Assembly: GCA_019454045.1 (NCBI GenBank)
Contig: SKCR01033664.1
Span: 144,255 to 208,254 of the forward strand
Source of the DNA: Zanthoxylum bungeanum
Taxonomy: Eukaryota > Streptophyta > Magnoliopsida > Sapindales > Rutaceae
Length of the DNA: 64,000 nucleotides
Reading direction: 5' to 3'
The notes under the pieces are model-generated. The model was given only the letters and a program-made list of their open reading frames with translations. It ran no database searches and had not been told where the DNA came from. Shown one piece after another: positions 32,294-45,581 of the stretch. Position 1 is the stretch's first letter. Every line of letters begins with the position of its first letter. The translations under genes and the position numbers were made by a program.

Positions 32294-34224
32294 TGATGAG
32301 TGGTATTTATATCACTATTTCCCACTCATCTAACCTAATATTTTGTATAGTTTCTCGGGTTTTGTGAACGTTTTGATGTGTTTTGTGTTATTTTACAGAT
32401 AAATAAAGTTGGGAAAACATTGGAAGCAATTTGGGCCAAAATAGATAAAAAAAATGACAAAAGGGCAATTCGGTAAATTTTCAGCGTCGCGACGCCTAAC
32501 GTGCGCCAGACATGCTAACGTGCGCCGAGGGACACGTGTCAAAATCTGAGAAATTAGACTTGCTAACATGCGCCGATCTTGCTAACGTGCGCCGGATGAC
32601 ACATGTCATCATCATAGAAGATCTGCTAAAATGCGCCGGCTGCCACGTGTCGAAATCTCATTAGACCAAAGCAATCGCGTGCCACGTGTCAGTCTCTCAT
32701 TGGACCGAATATTGGACAAATCACATGTTGCCACGTGTCGACCTCTTATTTGACCGATCCTAAGCGCGTGCCACGTGTTAACTTTTCATTGGACCGAAAA
32801 GCCAGCCAATTACCGTGTGCCGCGTTTCACCTTCCGATTGCGCCACTCTGTCGCGTGACACGTGTCACCTCCTGATTGTGCCGACATCATACGCGTGGTC
32901 AAACTGCGTAGACCAGATACGCGTGCTGGCATCGCGACGCCAGAAGCCGATTTTGCCTATAAATTCAGGCATTCTTTACTTCATTTGGTGTACTTTCCTT
33001 CGGAGCTTTTCCCTGTTTTTAGAGGATTGCATCTAGTTTTTGTAAATATAAATAATATTTAATTTATGTATTTTAATTTTCAGTAATAATAATAGTTCTT
33101 CTTCTTCTCTTTTCTTTTATGTTTTATAGTTAAATTTCTGCTGGGGTAAAAGGTGAAATATTTAATATAATTATCTAGGTAAATCTCACTTAACTATAAA
33201 TTATAAATTATAATTTAACCAGATTAATTAATGTCAGACTTTATTACCGCCTATATGGTCGGGTTAAATATAAATTACTTTACCGCCTATATGGCTGGTC
33301 TTTATGTGACAGATAATTACCGCCTATATGGCTGGTGTAGTTGGACTAAATGGATTACCGCCTATATGGCTGGTTTTAAATGTTTAACATTATTAATTTC
33401 TGAGAAAGCAGAACATAAAATAATTTATATATTATAATAAGTGAGATTCCTAGATAAGAAATATTAAATGTGGATCCTCTAACCCCATCATTTTATTTTA
33501 TTCTATGGAAGTGATGAAACACAATATTCACACTTAATAATTGATTTTCTTTTTATTGGTAATTCTTTAGTTTGTTTATTGAGTCTTAAGCTTAATGCTT
33601 CTTGTTGACTGATCACCAATAAGATTGATGTGGTAAACTTAAAATAAACTAGACATAGGGATTTTAAGTTTCAGCCTTAGATTCAATAGCCCATGATCTT
33701 CCATGAGGATATATAACCCTTTAATAGATTTCCTTACAGGATAGACATATACCTGTCAGGCGGGGGTAGCCACAATTGAAACTTGATCTTAATGAATCCA
33801 GGTAATTTGGTTGACATAGATATATGGTTCAATTGGGTTATACTGGGTATTTACGTCTGACCATCGACAAAGGCTTTTGCATAATTTCGTGTTTCAGGTT
33901 AGCAAACTGATTTATTACAGATAGATAAGAGAATCAATTCATCTTTATAATAATATTGTGTGGAGTCACGACCCTAGATCTTTGAGTCTTTTCTTTTATT
34001 TTCCTTATTATTTTCTTTTGAGTCTGTTTTTATTTTTATTAGCAAATCCACATTCAACCTACCAAAAGCAATCGATTCCCTTCTCTCTATAATTAGATAC
34101 CTGTAAATAAATAGTATCAATAATTAATAACAACAGTAGGAATTAAGTCCTCGTGGGATCAATATTTTTATACTACTTGAACGATACATGCGCTTGCGTT
34201 ATACGTGTGTGTTTACGCCGGTCA
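32294..34224 (+). repeat. 3' LTR of the LOG-carrying element
   Basis: 1931 bp, ending GCCGGTCA before the GGCTC duplication. It repeats the U3 G-box array (about 32530-32780) and the hairpin array (33246-33374). The TATA box is at about 32959. Confidence 0.93.
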
Positions 34225-34229
34225 GGCTC

Positions 34230-35623
34230 TGCTTCCTTGAGCATAGCCATTAACTCTCCAAGAGTTTTCTCTAGGTTCATGATGAACCCGCCCCAGCATT
34301 CGGGCAGTGACTGTAAGATCAAATCTATGAAAGTCTCGGCCTCGTAGGTAATGCCCAGCTAACCCAGCTGTTAGATGTCAGCAATCATCTACGACACCTA
34401 GTGCTCGACAGATGTACCCTCTGACATACGCGAGCAAAAGAGCTTCTTTTGCAATTCGTACTTCTAAGATCTAAGGTTAGATCTATGAAGATCCTTTAAT
34501 TTAAACATCATAGTATAATGATCTAATCCTTATTCTGACGACGAAATTAAGGAGTCATTGCAGCAAGCATAACAGATTGAACACTAAAGTTATCATCACG
34601 ATGAGTCTTCCTAAGCTCATGCTCTACTATTTGCTCAACCACAGGCTCAGAGCCCGAGAGGATTCTCTATCCACTAGAGTAACTTCTCTACTCCAAGGAC
34701 TATCCTGAGATTCATTTCCCAATCTGGAAAATTTACGCCGTTAAAGATATTTTCACCCAGGATTATGTCCCTTAACGCTAATCTTTCCAGCCATCTCGAT
34801 TGCAATAGTCCAACTATCCAATCAACGATTTTGGGTACACTCAAAATGTAATGGTTACTATAGTCCAACTATATGACCAACTACAAGTGGAGTAGTGTCT
34901 TGTACAGTCTAACTGTTCAAAGAAAGCAATATTAAATATTATTCCAACTAATATATATTTATTACGATGATAAATAAAATAAAAGAGCGCGTGTAAGCAA
35001 GTATTAAACGAAATTGCAAATTTAATATTGGCCTCCCACTATTTTTCGGTGAGACTCTAACCCTCTGTTGAGTACTCGGGAAACCCAATTTCCTAGTGGG
35101 CTAGGATCCCGTTAAATAACACACAACCTTGACTTTGGCCAACAAGTTGTATGAAACTTAACTAGGTAGATCTCTAAGATCAATTAGATCTCATCCAATT
35201 CCTAGATCTGGTAGGTGGACCTCCAAGTTCGAGATATATATCCAATATATATTTCCTAACTTTTTCCTCTGAATCAACTAAGCCTTGGCTTTGGCTCAAC
35301 AAACTTAATGATTCCAGTTAAGCGCGACCCATTGATAGTGGGAAAGCTTCGTAATCCACGTCGATGAACTAGAAGTGACATTGACTTTGGCTAACAAGTC
35401 ACAACTGCCTAAGATATACGATATGTAACAAAGATTTCGTGGTTTAAACACATCCGCGATGGACATTGATCTTGACTTTGGCCAACAAACCAATGCCAAT
35501 CTTTGATCTTGAGAGAGAACCACTCAATGGAAGGAAAACACTTAATATTTGAGTGAGGGTTTTTACGTAAATTGGCAACCAATTTATTATCTTTGATTAG
35601 GTCTCATCATACACCCTTCAGCA
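34230..35623 (-). pseudogene. Copia gag N-terminal part and leader, internal 1
   Basis: Continues the gag cut by the LOG-carrying element. The gag start codon is at about 34794 (M-A-G-K-I-S-V-K), homologous to the plus-strand element's gag start at 39672; the frame soon meets a stop. 34800-35623 is untranslated leader, including 'ttgactttggccaacaa' repeats. Ends at the CAGCA duplication (35619-35623) of the plus-strand copia. Confidence 0.8.
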
Positions 35624-37553
35624 TGTTAGACAATTATGACCCATAGCGTCACTATTTGTAAAAGACATTGTGGTTTTTGTACAAATAAATTATGTAGCAA
35701 TGAAATTGCATTTTAACATTTTGTAATTTGATTACTTGAATATATAAATGATAAAAGTCCTTATGATTAGTTCAGGATTATAAGATATGAGACAATATCA
35801 ATCCATAGAGGTTTAATCATTAAATATCCCTAGTCGTAGTATTATCGAGACTGCACATCGATAATGCGGAATAGACTAGTATTGCACTTGTGCGTGTTAT
35901 GGAAGAGTAACGGTATAATTCTCATATATTTAAGTATTGGATACTTATGCAAGTGTGATAGGAGGTTGTGTTTACCGATGGTATGGAAACAGCTTCGCTC
36001 TCGATAGACCCCGCGGAATCCCATTTGTAGTATGACTATGTGTCTATGGGAATCCGCATCAAGGTAGGTGTATTTGGTCTTAACCTGAGACTTACATCGC
36101 TAGTACTTGCGACAATCAATATGCTTTGGTTTTGGTCATCCAGGACTTTAACAGGTTCTGTGTACTCCTCTTCTAGGTTTATTGAGAATCGTAGTGTATT
36201 GGGTGTGATGTCAAGATGGAAGTATCACTTCAGTCAGATGGAGATGATGATCACGCAGGGATACAGAACTGGTTCTCTATTGTGTTGCAACCATCGGGAT
36301 ACTATGACTTGGTCATGATTATCTGATTAAAGAGACTAGTTGCTTGTAATCCGATATATGCTTCGTACGGGGCAGACACTATTCCATCCCCATGCCTTGC
36401 ATGTGACATCCGATACTGGATCGCTATACACAATACTACGTATACTACGCCTGACAAAGATCGTATATTCCATTAAGAATATTTTTGGAGAATTGGGTAG
36501 GCATGGCGCTTTGCTAGAAGCAAACCATGTCTCGTAAATCGGTAAAAACGTAGTACGAGGTACGTACGTGTTCAGATAGTCCAACGACCGGATTTACTGC
36601 CAACATATCCAGGGATCTCTTGGGTCCCTTCTCGAAGATTCACCGATGACGTATGATTCTAACTTAATTAATCTTGGATTAATAGCGGAGATATTTTATC
36701 TGGGATAAAATACTATTTGAAGAGAGAGAAATGATTAAATTGGAATTAATCGATAAAAATAATATATTCGATATATTAAACGAAATTAGATTTCGACGCA
36801 GAATTAAAATTAGATTTTAATTCGGGCAAACGAGTTAATTTAGAATTAATTCGATAACGACGTGAATAGTAAATTTGATTTAATTACGTCGTAACGGAAA
36901 ATTCGTTAATTTGAAATTAACGAAACCGAGCCCGGGATGTGTTTGCGAGGCCACTCCGATTTTGAATCAAGTGCGGCCACAAGTCACATCACTCATCACA
37001 TCGCTCGTCACATCACATGTCACTTTAGTGATAGATGTCAATTCACCTTTTTGGTCAGTGACAACTAGTCACTATTCATGATATTGGTTGTTGAGAGCCT
37101 TTAATGCCATTTTGGCTCCAAATTTGGTTTTGACTTTTTGAAAGGCATATACCAAATTTTGGAAAACACTTTTGGCATAAGTTGTTTTAGAAAACAAAAT
37201 CAAAACAAAAAAAGAAAACACTCTCTCTCTCCCTTAGCTCACAAAACCGTGAGCTTCCCTTGGTGGATAGAAAAGTTTGAAGCAAATTTTTCTTAAGCTA
37301 GCACTTGAAGAATTATCACTAGGTGATAGGGAAACTAATCTAAGAGCTTGGAATCCTTACAAAGCTTGGAGCTTATTCATATTCTTCAAAGTACCTCCTT
37401 GGCCGAAACTTCAAAGGATCAACAAGGGAGGAGATTTTGTCTTCAACACATCTTAAAATCCGTTCAATGTAAGTGTGTTTCCGCCTCACTTCTTTGAGTA
37501 TTCATTTTTTTCATTGCTTAAATATGATCTTGGTACTATAGTAGAAACCAACA
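35624..37553 (+). repeat. 5' LTR of plus-strand copia
   Basis: 1930 bp. Only scattered differences from 43648-45576 are visible, which suggests recent insertion. The family's PBS follows at 37555 as TGGTATCATTGAGCC, initiator tRNA-Met type with two extra bases. Confidence 0.92.
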
Positions 37554-39671
37554 ATGGTATCATTGAGCCTAATTTGAGCATGAAAAATATTAGGGTTCTT
37601 ATGCTAAAATTTGGGTAAAAATGATTTGAGCATGATTTGATAAAATTGATTGATTGAGTATGCTTGAATGATGATAACATAGTATTATGCATGATCAATT
37701 TCATGAAAAATGAATTGGATTATTTTTTCCCTAAATTAAGGGCTTGGCCGAATGCATGCTTACCCTAAATATCATGGTATTTTTTGTTCTTTTGATCATT
37801 GGATGAGTTTAAAGACTTGGGATAATGTTGATTTGAGATTCAATTGGATTGAAAATGAAATCGAACAAAAACCCTAGGGAATGCCGTGAGGTATATAGCA
37901 TGCAATGAGATGATTTTTGAATCAATTATGTTGGACATGTGTTGATGATGAAAAACATGATTAATGGATTAGATTAGTATTTTGGAAATGTTAATGTAAA
38001 AGATTAATCATGGCTAAACACTTTGATTTATTAAATTATGAATTTTGGAAAATTGGAATTTAATAAATTGGGCCTAAACCATTCCATTAAGTCCAAATAT
38101 AACAAATGAGCTTTAAAAGTTTAATTGGGCCTAATGGACTGAAATTGGTTTCTTAGTAAATAAGGGTGATTCCTTAATTGGGCTTTGGTATTTGGGTTTG
38201 ACCCATATTGACCAAAGTCCATGCCTTATGAAATCAATTGAAAGCCTATTGGACTTTAATTAAACAACATTGGATGTTAATTGGGCTTTGAGACCCGTTT
38301 AGATTAGATTTGGAATCTAAGTCGTTAAAGCGCATTAAAAAGTGTAGATATTTAATTCAGAATTAAATAAATGAATTAGTATTGAATACGAATTAAATTA
38401 GATTTAAAGAGTAGTTCGATATAATTCAAGAATTCATACTTCGAGTACTTATTCTCAAACGAGTTGGACTCGAGCAAATCAAATCATTGTTTGAACATTG
38501 GATGATCACTAAATTCAAAGATTAATTAATTGGATTAGATTGATTGAATAACATGCTATGAATGAATACATAGATGTGTTGAATGAATAATGTATATCGG
38601 ATGGATATTAGAAGCGAAAGGGCAATTTTGGAAATTGTTGTAAATTTAGAATTTATTAAATTGGACCTGCGTGTCCAGCCTTATCTCTCTTGATTCTTTG
38701 TATTCTCTTCTCACCTAATTCCCCTCACTGTTAATGAGGTTTCTATTATTGTATTATGTAATTGGGTAGAAGTAGGAATAGTGCTAGCCGGGGAGTGGAA
38801 AATGAGTGATTTGTTATAGGAACAATTTTTGCGATATTCATCCGCATATCATTATTATTTTATTTCCGCGCCTTATTATGTTTTTAGAATGCATGATTAA
38901 GGGTGTATGATGAGACCTTAACAAAGATAATAAATTGGTTGCCAATTAACACGAAAAACCCTCAATAAAATATTAAGCGTTTTCCTTCCATTGAGTGATT
39001 CTTACTGAAGATCCAAGATTGACACTGGTTTGTTGGCAAAAGTCAAGACCTTTTTCCATCGCGGATGTGTTTGAATCATAAAGGCTTTGTTGCATATCGG
39101 TGTCTTGTCCAAGTTGTGATTTGTTGGCCAAAGTCAAGATCACTTCTTGTCCATAGACATCGATTACGAAGCTTTCCATAGTCAATGGGTTCCGCTTAAC
39201 TGGAATCATCAAGCTTGTTGTGCCAAAGCCAATGCTTAGTTGATTCAGAGGAAAAAGGTTAGGAAAATATATTGGATATATTGGCATATATATTGTATAT
39301 ATGGTTCGGACTTGGAGGTCCACCTACCGGATCTACGAATTGGATGAGATCCAATTGATCTTAGAGATCTACCTAGTTAAATACCATACAGCTTGTTGGC
39401 CAAAGTCAAGGTTGTGTGTTATTTAACGGGATCCTAGCCCACTAGGAAACTAGGTTTCCCGAGTACTCAACAGAGGGTTAGAGGCTCGCCGAAAAATAGT
39501 GGGAGGCTAGTATTGAATTTACAATTTCGTTCAAATACTTAGCTTTACGCGCTTTCAAAATTATTTCGTCAATTATTTTATTAGTTAGACTAATACATTA
39601 TTATTTTTTCTTGTAACAGTTAGACTGTACCCAAACATCGTTAATCGAATAGTTGGACTATTGCGGTTAAG
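37554..39671 (+). other. PBS and long untranslated leader of plus-strand copia
   Basis: About 2.1 kb between PBS and gag without coding potential. The last part (about 38950-39660) has several copies of 'ttggccaaagtcaa' words, matching the minus-strand leaders. Confidence 0.7.
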
Positions 39672-42600
39672 ATGACTGGAAAGTTAAGCATTAGGGATAT
39701 TGTCATGGGCGACAACGTCTTTAATGGCAGAAACTTTCAAGACTGGGATATGAATCTCAGAATTGTTCTGGGATCTGAGAAGTTACTCTATACTATAGAG
39801 CGACCTATTGGGCCTAAGCCCCGACCTGATCAGTTGCTTGAGCTAGAGCTTTGGAAGACTCATAGCGATGATAATACAACTGCTCAATCGGTAATGCTTG
39901 CAGCTATGACTCCGTAATTCCGTCGTCAAAACAAGGGGTTGGATCCCTATGAGATGATGGCGAAGTTGCACGATCTCCACCGATCTAACCTTAGATCGCA
40001 AAGATACGAGTTGTAGAAGAAGCTCTTATGCGCTCGAATGTCAGAGGGTACGTCTGTTGAGCATCATGTCTTAGAGATGATTGCTGACATTGAGCAGCTC
40101 GGACAGATGGGCATAGTCTTCGAGGCTGAGACTTCAGTAGATTTGATCCTACAGTCTCTCCCCGACACTTGGAGTGGGTTCATCATGAACTACAACATAT
40201 TGAACTAAGACCAAACTCTTGGAGAGTTGATGTCCACTCTGCGTGAGGCAGAAAATGAGCTCCTTAAGGGCAAGAAGCGCGAGGCGCACTATGCTTCAAC
40301 ATCTCAGACTCCGAGGGCTTGGCCCAAGGCGACTGGAGGTGTTAAGAAAAATAAGCATAAGAAGAAGGGCAAGGCCAAATCGTCAAAGGGTTCTCGGAAA
40401 CCCAAGGACAAATCCCAAGATGTATGCTTGCAGTGCGGGAAGCGGGCTTCACTGGAAGCGTGACTGCCGCGAGTATAAGGCACACATGAAGGAAATTAAA
40501 GCAGGCAAGACACCAGCTTCAGGTATGTTTGTTATAGAAATAAACATGTCTACTTCTAGTTTTAAAAATTGGATTTTTGATTCTGGTTGTGGTACTCACA
40601 TATGTACTGATGTGCAGGATCTTCGGATTAGCAGGAGACTGGCCTCAGGAGAGATTGACCTCCGTGTTGGAAATGGGACTTGAGTTGCCGTTTTGGCCGT
40701 GGGCACTTATGTTTTGGAACTGCCCTCGGGGTATGTACTTGAACTTAAAAACTGTTATTTTGTACCTAGTTTGACTAGGAATATAATTTCTGTATCTATG
40801 TTAACCCAATGTGGGTATACTTTTGTATTTAGAAACACCGGGTGTTTTATGTATAAAAATGATATGGAAATTTGCACAGCTGATGCAAATAATGGTCTTT
40901 ATATTTTGAATATAAATCAATCTCAAACACATAATGTAACAAACAAAGGCTTAAAGTAAGTAATAAAGATGAAACTTATATGTGGCATTGTCGTCTGTGA
41001 CACATAAAAAAGACACGTATATCCACACTTTCGAAGAGTGGGTACTTGGACGGATTTGATCCAAATTCATATGACGTCTGCGAATCTTGTTTATTAGGCA
41101 AGATGCCTAAATCACCTTTTAGCGGTAAAGGTGTACGTGCCACCAAACTGTTAGCCCTTATTCATGGTGACGTTTGTGCGTCCATGTCTAGCCAGGCTAG
41201 AGGTGGATATGAATACTTTGTAACCTTTACGGATGATGCATCGCATTATGGTTATGTGTATCTTATTAGACACAAGTCAGAAACTTTTGAGAAATTCAAA
41301 GAGTTTTGACACGAAGTAGAAAAAGAGACCGGCAAAAGTATTAAGACATTACGATCGGACCATGGTGGTGAATACTTAAGCAATGAGTTTCTTGATTACT
41401 TGAAAGAATATGGTATTCTTTCACAGTGGACTCCTCCTGGAACACCGCAATTAAACGGTGTGTCCGAACGGAGAAATCGAACTTTGTTAGACATGGTGAG
41501 GTCTATGATGAGTCGCACAGAGCTACCTATTTCCTTCTGGGGATATGCATTGAACAGTGCAATACTTGTTTTGAATAAGGTTCTGTCAAAGTCTGTTCAA
41601 CAGACTCCATATGAAATATGGACAGGAAAGAAACTGGGTTTCTCATTCCTGAAGATTTGGGGTTGCTGGGCATACGTCAAACGTTTGGAAGGTACCAAAC
41701 TAGAACCCAAATCGGATAAATGCCTATTTGTAGGATATCCTAGGGAAACCAAATGATATTACTTCTATCACCCATAAGAGAACAAAATATTTGTTGCTCT
41801 ACATGCGGTTTTCCTTGAGAAGGAATTCCTAAATGCAGTGATAAGTGAGAGGAAAGTAGAACTCGATGAAAATCAGAGTGATACTGTTCCTGGCACAGAA
41901 TCCTTAACGGAACATGAACAGTCCATCAGGGATGAGAATGTACCACAATCTTCGAATACACAAGGACCGCGTAGGTCGGAGAGAGTCAAAAACAACCTGA
42001 GAGGTATGGGTTTCTGATCTCACCTCATGTGGATATTAATCTTATTGAGGAAGACGAGCCGGCTACGTATGAGGAAGCGATACAAGGTATCGACTTCGGT
42101 TTATGGCAAGATGCCATGAATTCCGAAATGGATTCCATGTACACCAACCAAGTTTGGACACTAGTTGATGCACCAGAAGGCGTAAAGCTTATTGGATGCA
42201 AATGGGTCTTCAAGAGGAAGACCGACATGGATGGCAACATACAAACGTACAAAGCTAGGCTTGTAGCGAAAGGGTATCGTCAATGACATGGTGTCGATTA
42301 CGATGAAAATTTTTCACTCGTTGCCATGATTAAATCCATTCGCATAATGCTTGCTATTGCTGTATATTTCGATTACGAGATATGGCAGATGAACGTCAAA
42401 ACCGCTTTCCTTAACGGAAACCTTATGGAGGATGTTTATATGCAACAGTCTGACGGTTTTGACGTACCAAAACTTGCAAACAAGGTTTGTAAGTTAAATC
42501 GATCCATTTATTGATTAAAGCAAGCATCGCGTTCTTGGAACTAACGTTTTGATGAGATCATAAAAGAATATGATTTCGTTTAAAATGAATATGATCCTTG

Positions 42601-43633
42601 TGTATATAAAAAGGTTAGTGGGAGCGCACTGCCATTCATTATCCTTTACGTTGACGATGTATTGCTTATTGGCAATGACATTCCCATGTTAACATCGGTG
42701 AAAGCTTGGCTTTCATTAAAATTCTCCATGAAAGATCTGGGAGAAGCAGCCTTTATTCTAGGAATAAAGATCTACCGAGATAGATCTAGAAAGCTGCTTG
42801 GACTCTCCCAGAGTACGTACATTGACAAAGTGTTGAAGAGATTCAACATGGATCAGTCCAAGAGGGTATTGTTGCCAGTGTCACATGGCGTCACTCTATC
42901 TAAGGACATGTGTCCTAAAACTCAAGATGAGAGAGACAACATTAGTCGGATACCGTTCACCTCGGCAGTCGGATCGATCATGTATGCCATGATATGTACG
43001 GGACCTGATGTCTCTTATGCTTTGAGCATGTGTAGTCGCTATCAGGCCGATCCAGGTGAAGGTCACTGGATGGCGGTTAATAATATCCTTAAGTATCTTA
43101 GAAGAACTAAGGATGCTTTCTTAATCTATGGAGATTGAGAACTTGAGGTAACTGGGTATACCGATGCAAGTTTCCAAACCGATAAAGACGACTGTAAGTC
43201 GCAATCCGGGTACATATTTTGTTTGAATAACGGAGCAGTAAGTTGGAAATCTTCCAAACAAGAGACTGTTTCCGATTCAACAACAGAAGCGGAGTACATT
43301 GCTGCAGCTGAAGCAGCAAAAACGGCATTTTGGATCCATAAATTCCTAATTGGATTAGGAGTAGTTCCGTTAGCAGCTGAGCCCGTTCCATTGTATTGTG
43401 ACAATAACGGGGCTATAGCACAGGCTAAGGAACCATCGTCTCATCAAAGATCCAAGCATGTTCTTCGAAGTTTCCATCTGATTCGTGAGATCATACATCA
43501 TGGCGATGTGAAGATCGAGAAGGTCGCATCAGATGACAACATAACAGATCCGTTGACGAAAGCTATTCCTCAACAAAAGTTTGAGCGACATGTACATAGT
43601 TCAGGTATTAGATGCTTGAGTGACTGGTTATAA
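39672..43633 (+). pseudogene. Ty1-copia gag-pol, disabled by stops and frameshifts
   Basis: Gag starts at 39672 (MTGKLSIRDIVMGDNVF) and breaks at 39915. The zinc knuckle (about 40420-40475) is split by a frameshift after CLQCGK. Protease region NWIFDSGCGTHIC follows near 40570. GAG pre-integrase is at 41046-41309, integrase at 41330-41756 (TPQLNGVSERRNRTLLDMVR, then YALNSAIL), reverse transcriptase at 42029-43138 (KWVFKRKTDMDG, AFLNGNLMEDVYM, YVDDVLL), and RNase H at 43150-43633 (DSTTEAEYIAAAEA and YCDNNGA). The RNase H section (43223-43633) is intact. Stops at 40683, 41309, 41756, 42286, 42514 and 43138 are mostly TGA. The lineage within copia (Tork/TAR/Angela group) is not certain. Confidence 0.92.
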
Positions 43634-43647
43634 GCCAAGTGAGAGAT

Positions 43648-45576
43648 TGTTAGACAATTTTGACCCATAACGTCACTATTTGTAAAAGACATTGTGGTTT
43701 TTGTACAAATTAGTTATGTAGCAATGAAATTGCATTTTATCATTTTGTCATTTGATTACTTGAATATATAAATGATAAAAGTCCTTATGATTAGTTCCAG
43801 ATTATAAGATATGAGACAGTATCAATCCATAAAGGTTTAATCATTAAATATCCCTAGTCGTAGTATTATCGAGACTGCACATCGATAATGCGGAATAGAC
43901 TAGTATTGCACTTGTGCGTGTTATGGAAGCGTAACGGCATAGTTCTCATATATTTAAGTATTGGATACTTATACAAGTGTGATAGGAGGTTGTGTTTACC
44001 GATGGTACGGAAACAGCTTCGCTCTATATAGACCCTGCGGAATCCCATTGGTAGTATGACTATGTGTCTATGGGAATCCGCATCAGGGTAGGTGTATTTG
44101 GTCTTAGCCTGAGACTTACATCGCTAGTACTTGCGACAATCAATACGCTTTGGTTTTGGTCGTCCAGGACTTTAACAGGTTCTGTGTACGCCTCTTCTGG
44201 GTTTATTGAGAATCGTAGTGTATTGGGTGTGATGTCAAGACGGAAGTATCACTTCAGTCAGATGGAGATGATGATCACGCAGGGATACAGAACTGGTTCT
44301 CTATTGTGTTGCAACCATCGGGATACTATGACTTGGTCATGATTATCTGATTAAAGAGACTAGTTGCTTGTAATCCGATATATGCTTCGTACGGGGCAGA
44401 CACTATTCCATCCCCATGCCTTGCATGTGACATCCGATACTGGATCGCTATACACAATACTACGTATACTACGCCTGACAAAGATCGTATATTCCATTAA
44501 GAATATTTTTGGAGAATTGGGTAGGCATGGCGCTTTGCTAGAAGCCAACCATGTCTCGTAAATCGGTAAAAACGTAGTACGAGGTACGTACGTGTTCAGA
44601 TAGTCCAACGATCGGATTTACTGCCAACATATCCAGGGATATCTTGGGTCGCTTCCCGAAGATTCACCGATGACGTATGATTCGAACTTAATTAATCTTG
44701 GATTAATAGCAGAGATATTTTATCTGGGATAAAATACTATTTGAAGAGAGAGAAATGATTAAATTGGAATTAATCGATAAAAATAATATATTCGATATAT
44801 TAAACGAAATTAGATTTCGACGCGGAATTAAAATTAGATTTTAATTCGGGCAAACGAGTTAATTTAGAATTAATTCGCTAACGAAGTGAATAGTAAATTT
44901 GATTTAATTACGTCGCAATGGAAAATTCGTTAATTCGGAATTAACGAAACCGAGCCCGGGATGTGTTTGCGAGGCCACTCCGATTTTGAATCAAGTGCGG
45001 CCACAAGTCACATCACTTGTCACATCGCTCGTCACATCACATGTCACTTTAGTGATAGATGTCAATTCACCTTTTTGGTGAGTGACAACTAGTCACTATT
45101 CATGATGTTGGTTGTTGAGAGCCTTTAATGCCATTTTGGCTCCAAATTTGGTTTTGACTTTTTGAAAGGAATATACCAAATTTTGGAAAACACTTTTGGC
45201 ATAAGTTGTTTTAGAAAACAAAATCAAAAAAAAAAAGAAAACATTCTCTCTCTCCCTTAGCTCACAAAACCGTGAGCTTCCCTTGGTGGATAAAAAAGTT
45301 TGAAGCAAATTTTTCTTAAGCTAGCACTTGAAGAATCATCACTAGGTGATAGGGAAACTAATCTAAGAGCTTGGAATCCTTACAAAGCTTGGAGCTTATT
45401 CATCTTCTTCAAAGTACCTCCTTGGCCGAAACTTCAAAGGATCAACAAGGGAGGAGATTTTGTCTTCAATACATCTCAAAATTTGTTCAATGTAAGTGTG
45501 TTTCCTCCTCACTTGTTTGAGTATTCATTTTTTTCATTGCTTAAATATGATCTTGGGACTATAGTAGAAACCAACA
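43648..45576 (+). repeat. 3' LTR of plus-strand copia
   Basis: 1929 bp, preceded by the purine-rich 'aagtgagagat'. Ends CCAACA before the CAGCA duplication. Confidence 0.92.
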
Positions 45577-45581
45577 CAGCA

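Larger units (their letters stand above)
26445..34224 (+). mobile_element. Tat/Athila-like LTR element without pol, carrying a LOG gene
   Basis: Bounded by 5 bp duplications GGCTC (26440-26444 and 34225-34229). It has LTRs of 1945 and 1931 bp beginning TGATGAGTGG and ending GCCGGTCA, a tRNA-Asp-type PBS, polypurine tracts and a 3.9 kb internal region. The interior has a degenerate gag-like frame (28526-29803), the 'gggaggcaaccca' block that normally follows pol in Athila/Tat elements, then LOG, then the 'acattggggacattgtc' block with a first PPT. Neither protease, reverse transcriptase, RNase H nor integrase is recognisable. This fits a non-autonomous derivative mobilised in trans. It sits in copia gag; the empty site is at about 51951-51975. 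Confidence 0.92.
35624..45576 (+). mobile_element. Full-length plus-strand Ty1-copia element, coding regions decayed
   Basis: 9953 bp with LTRs of 1930 and 1929 bp (TGTTAGAC...CCAACA), flanked by CAGCA (35619-35623 and 45577-45581). PBS, long leader, gag-pol and PPT are all present in order. It is a sister subfamily of the minus-strand copia around it: LTRs and proteins align along their length but with frequent differences. It sits in the leader of internal 1; internal 2 shows the empty site at about 59663-59675. Confidence 0.93.

Noticed and set aside
36040..36584. Frames MSMGIRI... and MDYLNTYV... repeated at 22564, 44064, 48141 and 62355
   Set aside because: They recur because they lie in copia LTRs; they are LTR sequence, not a conserved protein.
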